Assembly (NCBI GenBank): GCA_905233895.1
Contig: CAJOFL010000015.1
Span: forward strand, 1-42,943
DNA: 42,943 bases
Direction of reading: 5' to 3'
DNA from: an uncultured Bacteroidales bacterium
Lineage (GTDB): Bacteria > Bacteroidota > Bacteroidia > Bacteroidales > P3
The notes under the pieces are model-generated. The model worked only from the letters and a program-made list of their open reading frames with translations, was not told where the DNA came from and searched no databases. Positions within the stretch are counted from its first letter, which is position 1. Every line of letters starts with the position of its first letter. The translations under genes and the position numbers were made by a program. Below are positions 36,443 through 42,792 of this stretch, in pieces.

Positions 36443-36724
36443 TTATTGTTTATTGTTTTTCTTCTTTTCTTCCGCAAGCAATTGCGTGAGGCGGCGGACG
36501 TCGCCCTGCAACTGGTCGATTTCATCCTCGGCCGAGCGGAAGCGGTGGTGCTCCATTCCCCAACGCGCCGCCGTGGCGAGTGCAATGAGAATCATGATGA
36601 CGGCCAGCAGGTTATAGCCCTCCATCATGGCCTTCAGTTTCGGCACCAGCATCAGTGCTGTGGCTATCAGTATCAGCACGTAGGATGCTATCTCATATAT
36701 CTTTACAGCGGTCTTGTGGCTCAT
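36443..36724 (-). CDS. Small membrane protein with C-terminal coiled coil
   Basis: 93 residues: two hydrophobic segments (about 8-30 and 38-55) followed by a charged helix ([33 protein letters not shown]) with heptad spacing, so probably a two-span inner membrane protein with a cytoplasmic coiled coil. No known family. It precedes efp by 14 bp and has a TAACTTTG box 22-30 bp upstream, so it heads the unit that includes efp, the glutaminyl cyclase and the Rieske-like lipoprotein. Dispersed repeat copy 3 lies just upstream of its promoter. Confidence 0.8.
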   Translation of the reverse strand: MSHKTAVKIYEIASYVLILIATALMLVPKLKAMMEGYNLLAVIMILIALATAARWGMEHHRFRSAEDEIDQLQGDVRRLTQLLAEEKKKNNKQ

Positions 36725-36746
36725 TTTGCGTCAGAGTTTGAAAATG

Positions 36747-36754
36747 CAAAGTTA
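36747..36754 (-). promoter_or_regulatory. -7 box of the small membrane protein-efp unit
   Basis: TAACTTTG on the minus strand, 22 bp upstream of the ATG at 36724; the -33 element is not clear. Confidence 0.55.
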
Positions 36755-36799
36755 CACTTTTTTTTTGAACCGCAGCCGTTTTTTTATAATATAGTTCAA

Positions 36800-36964
36800 A
36801 TAACGCCTGTCAGACCTCCAATTGTTACATTTTTCAAAAAACACCAACGTCCTGTATATCAGTGTTATATAATGTTAAAAATCACGTAACTACAACAACT
36901 CCAGGAGGTTAAACCCACCTTCGCCTGATCAACGCCTGATCAACGCCTGATCAACGCCTGCCTT
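36800..36964 (-). repeat. Dispersed repeat, copy 3 (diverged, reverse orientation)
   Basis: On the minus strand the 11-bp tandem core (three CAGGCGTTGAT units, 36964-36925) is intact and followed by GCGAAGGTGGG, as in copies 1 and 2. Further on, GTTACGTGA-TTTTTAACATTATAT and a GTGTTTTTT word align with the other copies with gaps, while the GC hairpin is lost. The 286-bp gap 36725-37010 holds this repeat and the -7 box only. Confidence 0.8.
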
Positions 36965-37010
36965 AATCCGACTGTGAACGCGACCGAAGTGGAGCTTCGT
37001 TGCGGGAGGG

Positions 37011-37685
37011 CTACAGGAAGGCTTTGTACAGCTTGGTGAGCTGTTTCTTCATATCGCCGCCGTCCAGCGGGTCGAATTTGTAGCTGCGGGGAGCAGTGCC
37101 ATACCACACCACTTTGCCCGTCTCGGTGTCGAAAATCACCGAAAACAGGCCGTTGAGATGTTCTTCGGTGTCGTCCGAGAGGTCGTAGTGGTTGTTGATA
37201 AGCGCATCCGCAATCTTTACACCCGCCTCGATAGCTTTCTCGAGATTATACTGGCGGGCATTTTTCACATAGCCTATGTCGGAAAGAACCATACCGTAGC
37301 GGCAGCCGCTGCCTTTTACCGCATTGAGGAGGTCGACGGGAACTGTCATGTTCTTAGCCCCAGTTTTGCCGACATCGGCCAGATGGCGCATCCAGCGCAC
37401 GGTGGCGTCCGATTTGTCAGCACAGTTGAACTCGAAAGGAACCACCTTCTCGATGGGCAGCCCCATCGTGGGAATGGTTTCCATAAGTATAGCGTTATTG
37501 ACCTTCGACACCGGTTCGTAATAAACGGTTGAGAAGTCGCCTACGGCATCGGTAAGATAGCTGCACGGCTGCACAAGAGCCAACGGACGGACCGTAGATG
37601 CGTTCTGCGAATAGAACTTCGAGGTGGCACAAGAGGTGAACACCATGGTTGCGGCAATCGCCAACAAGAATAGAATACGTTTCAT
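37011..37685 (-). CDS. Hypothetical lipoprotein
   Basis: Start placed at the ATG at 37685 (MKRILFLLAIAATMVFTSC), because the lipobox FTSC (Cys19) follows; an upstream in-frame ATG at 37721 would add 12 residues before the signal peptide. 224 residues. The mature part contains ALVQPCSYLTDAVGDFSTVYYEPVSKVNNAILMETIPTMGLP, alternating helices and strands, and SVIFDTETGKVVWYGTAPRSY, reminiscent of small periplasmic proteins with an alpha/beta fold. I cannot name a family. It stands alone, with no recognised promoter; the upstream gap contains a 26-bp repeat shared with 41207-41232. Confidence 0.8.
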   Translation of the reverse strand: MKRILFLLAIAATMVFTSCATSKFYSQNASTVRPLALVQPCSYLTDAVGDFSTVYYEPVSKVNNAILMETIPTMGLPIEKVVPFEFNCADKSDATVRWMRHLADVGKTGAKNMTVPVDLLNAVKGSGCRYGMVLSDIGYVKNARQYNLEKAIEAGVKIADALINNHYDLSDDTEEHLNGLFSVIFDTETGKVVWYGTAPRSYKFDPLDGGDMKKQLTKLYKAFL

Positions 37686-37728
37686 ATTGACTGTTTTAAT
37701 ATTAGATACAAGTGATACCAACTATTAA

Positions 37729-37754
37729 ATAACGTGATTATTCTGTTTTTCGTA
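37729..37754. repeat. 26-bp exact repeat, copy 1 (possible gene remnant)
   Basis: Identical to 41207-41232. On the minus strand, in the right frame, the extended sequence reads HTYEKQNNHVI followed by a stop, the same C-terminus as the gene at 41203-41523. Here no gene body remains. The rest of the 198-bp gap 37686-37883 shows nothing identifiable. Confidence 0.7.
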
Positions 37755-37883
37755 CGTATGTGGTAAATAAATGTACCACAGCTAGCGAAACTGCACGGAA
37801 ACGGCAAATTTCCGCCACCCTGCGGGCAATAAAAACCGCAAAGTGGCGTTTGTTTCAGTGATTAACTTTTAAGGGTTTATGAT

Positions 37884-38735
37884 ATGAAGAAAACATTGAT
37901 GATATGCGCGGCGGTACTCGCTCTCGCCGCCTGTACTCCAGAGAAGATTGAGCCTATGCCGACACCGACTGGAGAGAATTGGCCATTGCCTGCAAACCGT
38001 ACAGGCTATGTGGTGACGAAAATCACCTGGTATGACAATGCCAACAATCATAAAGAAGCCACCTATGAATATGACGAAAACAACCGTCTGACAAAAAGGA
38101 CGGTCAACAGCACTTACGAAGAATGGGATGGCATAAAACACGATGTGTGGGTTGACTCAGTGTATTACAAAGACGGCAGAGTGTATAAAATAACCCAAAC
38201 CGTAACTCCTGATGACGACTTATGGCATCCCGACCGCCTGTTCTATTACGATGACGAAGGGCGTTTGGTAAGAACCAAATATGGATACAATATCACCTGC
38301 TTTACCTACCGCAACGGACGGCTTGACAGCATCCTTTCCCCTGAAGACCCGGAGGCGTATGCCACATTGGAATATGACGAACGAGGCAACATCACGAAAG
38401 TGTATGCGCGTGTAGCAGTAGTGAATATGATAGGGGAGCCCACGGGCGAATATGAAATGAGGACGTTGGAGTGTGAATATGACAACAGTCCTCGCCCGAA
38501 CTTCAATATGGACGATGTTTTTGCATACGAACCAATTTTTGGTATGAGCAATACCTATTCGGAGTATATCAGAAACTACTCCCAAAACAATATGACACAC
38601 GACATCGAAAGTCTTCAAACCTGGGAGTATGAGTACAATGAGCAAGGCCTCCCCAAGACCATGTACTATCAGTATGCCGATGTAGTTCCAGAAAACCATC
38701 CCTTATTCAGATTCACCTATCGTCGCGTGGAATAA
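37884..38735 (+). CDS. Lipoprotein with YD-repeat-like sequence
   Basis: 283 residues. Signal peptide with lipobox LAAC (Cys17). The mature part has repeated Tyr-Asp containing units (ATYEYDENNRLTKRT, RLFYYDDEGRLVRTKYGY, ATLEYDERGNITKVYA, WEYEYNEQGLPKTMYY) spaced about 40-70 residues apart, the pattern of short RHS/YD-type or DUF4595-like Bacteroidales lipoproteins that form beta-sheet surfaces. There is no toxin-like C-terminus and it is far too short for a polymorphic toxin. A hairpin at 38765-38794 follows. Isolated gene at the edge of the accessory island. Confidence 0.82.
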   Translation: MKKTLMICAAVLALAACTPEKIEPMPTPTGENWPLPANRTGYVVTKITWYDNANNHKEATYEYDENNRLTKRTVNSTYEEWDGIKHDVWVDSVYYKDGRVYKITQTVTPDDDLWHPDRLFYYDDEGRLVRTKYGYNITCFTYRNGRLDSILSPEDPEAYATLEYDERGNITKVYARVAVVNMIGEPTGEYEMRTLECEYDNSPRPNFNMDDVFAYEPIFGMSNTYSEYIRNYSQNNMTHDIESLQTWEYEYNEQGLPKTMYYQYADVVPENHPLFRFTYRRVE

Positions 38736-38764
38736 GACAATCGGCGCAATAGCCACACAAACCG

Positions 38765-38847
38765 AAAGCCGAGACCATTGCTGGCCTCGGCTTTCGTCAT
38801 TTTAGTGTGTCGATGCAGGATTACATCTCCGAGAGTTTTTTCAGGTC
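38765..38847. repeat. Terminator-bearing repeat, copy 1
   Basis: About 80 bp matching 40836-40915. It contains hairpin AAAGCCGAG/CTCGGCTTT (38765-38794, 12-nt loop), then TTTAGTGTG-n-GATG, and ends with the 3' end of the nuclease gene. On the minus strand it reads AAAAAACTCTCGGAGATGTAA, like the 3' end of nifJ. The hairpin can end transcripts from either side. Confidence 0.8.
38820..38838. repeat. Duplicated nifJ 3' end (19 bp), left boundary of the island
   Basis: ATTACATCTCCGAGAGTTT is identical to 42792-42810, where it is the stop and last codons of nifJ (KLSEM-stop on the minus strand). Here no nifJ body is attached. The two copies delimit about 4 kb of AT-richer accessory DNA, an arrangement like attL/attR. 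No integrase is present. Confidence 0.65.
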
Positions 38848-40106
38848 AAACCCAGTTTGCGTAATCTTGCCGCAATACCACCTCGGTTACGCTGGAATAA
38901 TGACATCAGTTCTTTTATAGAAGTTCCTTCTTTATATAACTTCGTTAACAGGGCGTCGTCCTCTTCGCTCCAAGGTTTATATGCGTTCGAGTACAATGCC
39001 TTTTGTTCTTGCATGTGATTAAAGTGTTTGGCGGTTAAGAACAGACCGCCTATCTTTTCCATCAAACACTCTTTTGAAGGGATAATGTTATCGTGCAACG
39101 ACTCTAACGGGAATTCTTTATCAAGACAGGTGAAGTATAGACTGTCGGGGTCGTTGGGGAGTCCACCGATACCAAGAAGCAAATATACGGGCATGCGTCG
39201 CTCGGTAGAAAATTGCTGGAAGGATGCCATTCTCTCTGCTGGGAGTAATTCCTTCTCTATGTTTTTTGGTATATGATTGCGCCATTTGCATTCCATGGCG
39301 AACGGTTTTCCATCGTATTCGAATACAAAATCAGGTGCGCTGTTGCTTTCGGGATAGACGCCCGGCAGCGACTTGTCGCCGCGCCATTCTTTAAGCGTAA
39401 GTTTTTTATTGTTCGGCAAGTCAAAGAGATTTATCACATAGTCCTCGAACTCACGTCCTTTCAGCACCTCGTCATTCATCGTCAATGCCTTAATACGTTT
39501 GTATATAGTGCTGTAAGGTCGGTTGATAGCCTTGTGGATGGTATAGATACCCATATCTTCGTAGAACAACCGAAGCAGGCGCTTGTCCTCGGCCACCGTC
39601 CAGCGGTATTGCTTTGCTTCCTGCTCGGCGGCCATGCGGATGTCTTCCTTGTCGAGCAAACGGGTAATGTTGTTTAGTCCTGCCAGCAGACCATAGATGC
39701 TGCCGTTGGGGTTGATATATCCGCAGACGATATGCTGTACTTGGCCGATGACATATTGGTTACGCAGCCGAGCGGTATATCCTTTGTCATTTTCTTCTCG
39801 CTGTAATACTAATATAAGCAGGCGGTTCTCTTTAATCGCCTGCTCAATCTGCACATTGTATGTGTCGTGAAAGCGTCCTGTTACCACCAGCGTCGTTGGC
39901 ACACGGCATACCAACAATGCCTTCAGCACCTCTTCTTCCAACTCCGACGTGTTGAAACACACTGCACAACCACTGAACTTGTCGAACTCTTCAACCCAGT
40001 GGAACACCTTTTCATAACACCTCATCGGCGCCTGCCGCGAGGTGAGAAATAACGTCTTCTCACGTTTCCACAGTGCTTTGTTGCCGAGAGTCTGGAAAAC
40101 TTTCAT
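38841..40106 (-). CDS. DprA-like / PD-(D/E)XK nuclease / Myb-like HTH fusion protein
   Basis: 421 residues, no family name recognised. About 1-150 look like a Rossmann domain of the DprA/SMF or LOG type (FQTLGNKALWKREKTLFLTSRQAP, VPTTLVVTGRFHDTYNVQIEQAI). About 169-208 are a Myb/SANT-like helix-turn-helix (RWTVAEDKRLLRLFYEDMGIYTIHKAINRPYSTIYKRI). About 214-330 carry a PD-(D/E)XK nuclease core, REFEDYVINLF then APDF (Asp259) and FAMECKWR (Glu272, Lys274). A second Myb-like unit is at about 378-420 (PWSEEDDALLTKLYKEGTSIKELMSLFQRNRGGIAARL). Recognition plus cutting of DNA is a reasonable inference. It lies in the AT-richer island, 27 bp after a regulator-like gene; its stop is inside the island repeat. 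Confidence 0.75.
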   Translation of the reverse strand: MKVFQTLGNKALWKREKTLFLTSRQAPMRCYEKVFHWVEEFDKFSGCAVCFNTSELEEEVLKALLVCRVPTTLVVTGRFHDTYNVQIEQAIKENRLLILVLQREENDKGYTARLRNQYVIGQVQHIVCGYINPNGSIYGLLAGLNNITRLLDKEDIRMAAEQEAKQYRWTVAEDKRLLRLFYEDMGIYTIHKAINRPYSTIYKRIKALTMNDEVLKGREFEDYVINLFDLPNNKKLTLKEWRGDKSLPGVYPESNSAPDFVFEYDGKPFAMECKWRNHIPKNIEKELLPAERMASFQQFSTERRMPVYLLLGIGGLPNDPDSLYFTCLDKEFPLESLHDNIIPSKECLMEKIGGLFLTAKHFNHMQEQKALYSNAYKPWSEEDDALLTKLYKEGTSIKELMSLFQRNRGGIAARLRKLGLT

Positions 40107-40133
40107 TGTTTTATTGATAACGTGTTACTAGAT

Positions 40134-40766
40134 TCACCCTTTCTTCTCTGGTGTTATCACTTCCCAGTGGCCTCCTTTATCTGGACCAACTCGACGAATG
40201 ACGCCTTGTTCTTGGAGTTTCTTGATGTTTCTGTGGATATTGCGTATGTCAATACCAATGAAATCAGCCATTTCTTGAGTTGTTATTTGGGGATTTCCTT
40301 CGATTAGTTCCAATATTTTCTGTGGCGTTTTCTGTGACGTTTTCTGTGGCGTTTTCTGTGGCGTTTTCTGTGGCGTTTTCTGTGTAGTTTTCTGTGTAGT
40401 TTTCTGTGTAGTTTCTTGTGCATCATTTTGAGGGTTACCTTGGAGGACATCTTGGGCAACATCCTTCTTGATGGTGGCATGAAGCATGAAGTCATATTGT
40501 TTGAACTCCGGGGCGGGTTGTCCGACCTCTGCCATCTCCCTGTAGATGCGGTCTATCCCTCCGCCGAATTCGCGGACATACTCATACTCATGAAGCATCT
40601 GTGCAATCTTGGGGTTGCGAGAGAAATGAGTGGTACGCAAATTGCCAATCCTCACCATGCTAGGGAGGATGCCTGAACCCTTAGGGTTAAAGTAGGCACT
40701 CTTTCTATCTAAAGTTTGGCCTTCGGGGGTTGTGGTCAATGTTTTAATATTGTATTCTTTGGTCAT
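40134..40766 (-). CDS. Truncated RecG/AlbA-type regulator with winged helix
   Basis: 210 residues from the ATG at 40766 (a TTG 12 bp upstream is possible). It matches the C-terminal part of the Bacteroidota ATP-binding/AlbA_2-type regulators: an HATPase-like segment (RTTHFSRNPKIAQMLHEYEYVREFGGGIDRIYREM), a Thr-Gln-Lys repeat linker of eight TxQK units (about 126-157), and a winged helix (ILELIEGNPQITTQEMADFIGIDIRNIHRNIKKLQEQGVIRRVGPDKGGHW). The N-terminal AlbA (Schlafen-like) domain is missing; only a short DRKSAYFNPKGSG stub precedes. It is therefore probably a shortened or remodelled gene, possibly still a DNA-binding regulator of the nuclease gene 27 bp downstream. Confidence 0.72.
   Translation of the reverse strand: MTKEYNIKTLTTTPEGQTLDRKSAYFNPKGSGILPSMVRIGNLRTTHFSRNPKIAQMLHEYEYVREFGGGIDRIYREMAEVGQPAPEFKQYDFMLHATIKKDVAQDVLQGNPQNDAQETTQKTTQKTTQKTPQKTPQKTPQKTSQKTPQKILELIEGNPQITTQEMADFIGIDIRNIHRNIKKLQEQGVIRRVGPDKGGHWEVITPEKKG
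40320..40420. repeat. 12-bp coding microsatellite (eight units)
   Basis: Tandem units of GTTTTCTGTGGC with point variants, encoding TTQK/TPQK/TSQK on the minus strand within the linker of the gene 40134-40766. Unit number changes would keep the reading frame and alter linker length. Confidence 0.9.
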
Positions 40767-40786
40767 TTGGCATAACAAATTATTTG

Positions 40787-40794
40787 CAAAGATA
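40787..40794 (-). promoter_or_regulatory. -7 box of the regulator-nuclease unit
   Basis: TATCTTTG on the minus strand, 20 bp before the ATG at 40766; the short leader supports that ATG as start. Confidence 0.6.
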
Positions 40795-40835
40795 CGAAAA
40801 ATATTTCAAATTAAACAAAAGTTGTTTAATACAAA

Positions 40836-40915
40836 AAAGCCGAGACCATTGCTGGCCTCGGCTTTCGTCGTTTTAGTGTGTAGATGAAAAATTATATCCT
40901 GGAGTTTTTCTGGTC
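40836..40915. repeat. Terminator-bearing repeat, copy 2
   Basis: Matches 38765-38847: the same 9-bp hairpin AAAGCCGAG/CTCGGCTTT (40836-40865), TTTAGTGTG and a degenerate nifJ-end-like stretch. On the minus strand the hairpin is followed by TTTTTTG, so it is a good terminator for the DUF3791 unit. It separates the two halves of the island. Confidence 0.8.
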
Positions 40916-40958
40916 ATCCGATGTGTTGAAGCATACTACACACCGTGATAGAGTGTAA

Positions 40959-41171
40959 TCATAGCGTACCTCCCATTCTACGGCAATAGGCAGAGAGGTC
41001 GCGCACATTGGAGGCAAACGACTGCGTATGCAGATAGCCATACTGCCTATCATACAGTTCCAATGCCTTATACTGGCTCAGGTACTTAGCAGCCTGTGCC
41101 GTCGTCATACCATAATGCTCAGCAAACTCTGCAATAAGCGCTACTACATATTGTACCTTGTCTGATGCCAT
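40959..41171 (-). CDS. DUF3791 family protein
   Basis: 70 residues, all helical in appearance (YVVALIAEFAEHYGMTTAQAAKYLSQYKALELYDRQYGYLHTQSFASNVRDLSAYCRRMGGTL). The arrangement E-F-A-x-x-x-x-M-T-x-x-x-A-x-x-Y-L...Y-x-x-x-HT...D-L-x-x-YC-x-x-x-GG fits DUF3791, a family often found beside DUF3990 genes in putative toxin-antitoxin-like pairs. No DUF3990 gene is present here. It starts 31 bp after the stop of the 106-residue gene upstream, and a terminator follows. Confidence 0.7.
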   Translation of the reverse strand: MASDKVQYVVALIAEFAEHYGMTTAQAAKYLSQYKALELYDRQYGYLHTQSFASNVRDLSAYCRRMGGTL

Positions 41172-41202
41172 AGTTACTTTTTACAGATAAACTCTTTTAT
41201 AA

Positions 41203-41523
41203 TCAGATAACGTGATTATTCTGTTTTTCGTATGTGTGTTTGTAATTTAGGAATTGTTGGAGGCACTGGGAATATTTTAGTTCAATAGCAACCTCTATTG
41301 CTTTCTTTGCGTCTTCTGGGAAACCCATAAACAATATCTTCGCCTTGTTTTTGGACTGAGCTTTCTCACATTCTATTCCATGGTGAATGTCTTCGTCGGA
41401 AATCGGATAATACTGGCCACAACGCATAGCACTCACGAAATTGCACAAACGAGAATAGCTGTCAGAGGTGTTTCCTGCGATGAAACCGTTCTGGAATAGT
41501 TCGAATATGTCCTTGTCGTTCAT
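41203..41523 (-). CDS. Hypothetical protein, island gene
   Basis: 106 residues, soluble, mainly helical; begins MNDKDIFELFQNGFIAGNTSD and ends HTYEKQNNHVI. No family recognised. It is AT-rich compared with the core genes and lies in a leftward set of small genes (41885-42661, 41539-41790, this gene, DUF3791). The 3' terminal 26 bp recur alone at 37729-37754. If DUF3791 is one half of a pair, this gene is its natural partner by position (31 bp apart), though nothing in the sequence proves that. Confidence 0.65.
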   Translation of the reverse strand: MNDKDIFELFQNGFIAGNTSDSYSRLCNFVSAMRCGQYYPISDEDIHHGIECEKAQSKNKAKILFMGFPEDAKKAIEVAIELKYSQCLQQFLNYKHTYEKQNNHVI

Positions 41524-41538
41524 TGTAGGCTCTTTTTG

Positions 41539-41790
41539 TCATTTATCATACGTAGAACTTGTGAGTTCAACTAACGTTGTCGGTGTTATATCATCGTAAA
41601 AATGTATTCGTACATTGTTGGCTTCATATGTAAGTTTGATTATAATGGATATCTTTTTGTTCTCAAATTCATATCTTGCGACAGGAATACCTTTTTCATC
41701 AAGAAGAGCAATGCTGATTCCGTTTACTCTGGCATTATCATCAATGCTTACTTCACCTTTTGTGTTGCATTTAATTAGAAACTCTTTCAT
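41539..41790 (-). CDS. Small hypothetical protein, island gene
   Basis: 83 residues, beta-rich pattern of alternating hydrophobics (NGISIALLDEKGIPVARYEFENKKISIIIKLTYEANNVRIHFYDD). No signal peptide, no known family. A TACCTTTG box lies 48-55 bp upstream (minus strand 41845-41838) with TTTG about 21 bp further, so this gene begins a transcript that continues into 41203-41523 (15-bp gap) and probably DUF3791. It could be a small cytosolic binding or immunity-type protein; that is speculation. Confidence 0.6.
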   Translation of the reverse strand: MKEFLIKCNTKGEVSIDDNARVNGISIALLDEKGIPVARYEFENKKISIIIKLTYEANNVRIHFYDDITPTTLVELTSSTYDK

Positions 41791-41837
41791 AATAGCTACA
41801 TTTAAATTAACAATAAATTTATCGCATCAATGCAGTG

Positions 41838-41845
41838 CAAAGGTA
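41838..41845 (-). promoter_or_regulatory. -7 box for the small-gene set of the island
   Basis: TACCTTTG on the minus strand with TTTG about 21 bp upstream, 48 bp before the ATG at 41790. Confidence 0.6.
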
Positions 41846-41884
41846 AAGCAAAAATTCCAGAGTCACCAAATAATTTAACCATTA

Positions 41885-42661
41885 TTAACTGTTGGCAAGA
41901 AACTTCACACATTGTATCTCAAGGAATAGAGTAATGCCTCTTTCGCAATCTTCGTCAAACCAGTTTGTGATTTGTTCTTTTATAATGCCAGGTTCCTTTT
42001 CAAACTGGTTTAAAATGTATTCACGGACATGACTACTTGAAATATCATTATTTAATGTTTCTTGGACAACACGATTTAAGAATGTTTCTTTCTTATCGTC
42101 TGTAACTGTAGCCAACCATTGTTTGTATTTTGTTTTTTGCTCAATCCATTCTTCGAAATCATCTACTCTTTTGAAAATTAGTTCTTTTTCGGGAATATTT
42201 TTTAAATATGGAAATTCTTTAGTTGGTCGGTATTGTTGGATATTAGGGATTCTTAATATTTCCTCGATGGGATTTGTAATTTCCCATGCCAAGTACCTTA
42301 TCATGCGTGGATAAAAATCTCCCAAGTGCCGCTTTAGTTGAGATATATGCCACCATTCTTGGCTGTGCCATTCTGCAAAATTATCAAGTAAATCCTTTGT
42401 TTTGTTCCCGTCCCATTCGCAAATAAAGTCAAGCCAATAGTTAAACACTCTTCTTTTTAGGGGATGCTTTTTTACCCATTCTTTGTATTCGTAATCTAAA
42501 TCGTCATAGTAATATTCATCATCCTCTTTGTATTCGTCATAATATGAATATTTTTTTTCTTGTTGACGACGGAAAAAATCATCAGCTTCATCTAACAAGT
42601 GCTCGAGGTATTCCTCCTCGTCATGGAAGCCATCTTCTATCATTGATTCTTCAAACCCCAT
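41885..42661 (-). CDS. Hypothetical acidic protein, island gene
   Basis: 258 residues, very AT-rich coding sequence compared with the core genome. The first 60 residues are strongly acidic and tyrosine-rich (FHDEEEYLEHLLDEADDFF and YKEDDEYYYDDLDYEYKEW). The remainder looks helical with many Trp, Glu and Lys, ending in EQITNWFDEDCERGITLFLEIQCVKFLANS. No signal peptide, catalytic motif or family recognised. It is the first island gene after nifJ, separated from it by a hairpin. Its composition suggests recent acquisition. Confidence 0.65.
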   Translation of the reverse strand: MGFEESMIEDGFHDEEEYLEHLLDEADDFFRRQQEKKYSYYDEYKEDDEYYYDDLDYEYKEWVKKHPLKRRVFNYWLDFICEWDGNKTKDLLDNFAEWHSQEWWHISQLKRHLGDFYPRMIRYLAWEITNPIEEILRIPNIQQYRPTKEFPYLKNIPEKELIFKRVDDFEEWIEQKTKYKQWLATVTDDKKETFLNRVVQETLNNDISSSHVREYILNQFEKEPGIIKEQITNWFDEDCERGITLFLEIQCVKFLANS

Positions 42662-42747
42662 TTCTTAAATATTTTGATTTTATGCATCTCACCACTCATC
42701 GTTGCTATTAAATGTTGTATGGACGCAAATAGTTCTTTTTTGATTAG

Positions 42748-42779
42748 AAGCTGGGTAGCCCTCTCGGGCTGCCCAGCTT
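42748..42779. terminator. Hairpin after nifJ
   Basis: 14-bp stem AAGCTGGGTAGCCC/GGGCTGCCCAGCTT (one G-U) with a 4-nt loop, 14 bp beyond the nifJ stop. On the minus strand it is followed by CTAATCAAAAAAG rather than a T run, so it may act as a structural 3' end more than a classical terminator. Confidence 0.6.
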
Positions 42780-42792
42780 GGGGTGGAGAATA

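Noticed and set aside
37884-38735. RHS-type polymorphic toxin
   Set aside because: Only four weak YD-like units in 283 residues, a lipobox, and no toxin domain or adjacent immunity gene.
40320-40420. Short tandem repeat as a CRISPR or regulatory array
   Set aside because: It is in frame and encodes a TxQK linker known from this protein type.
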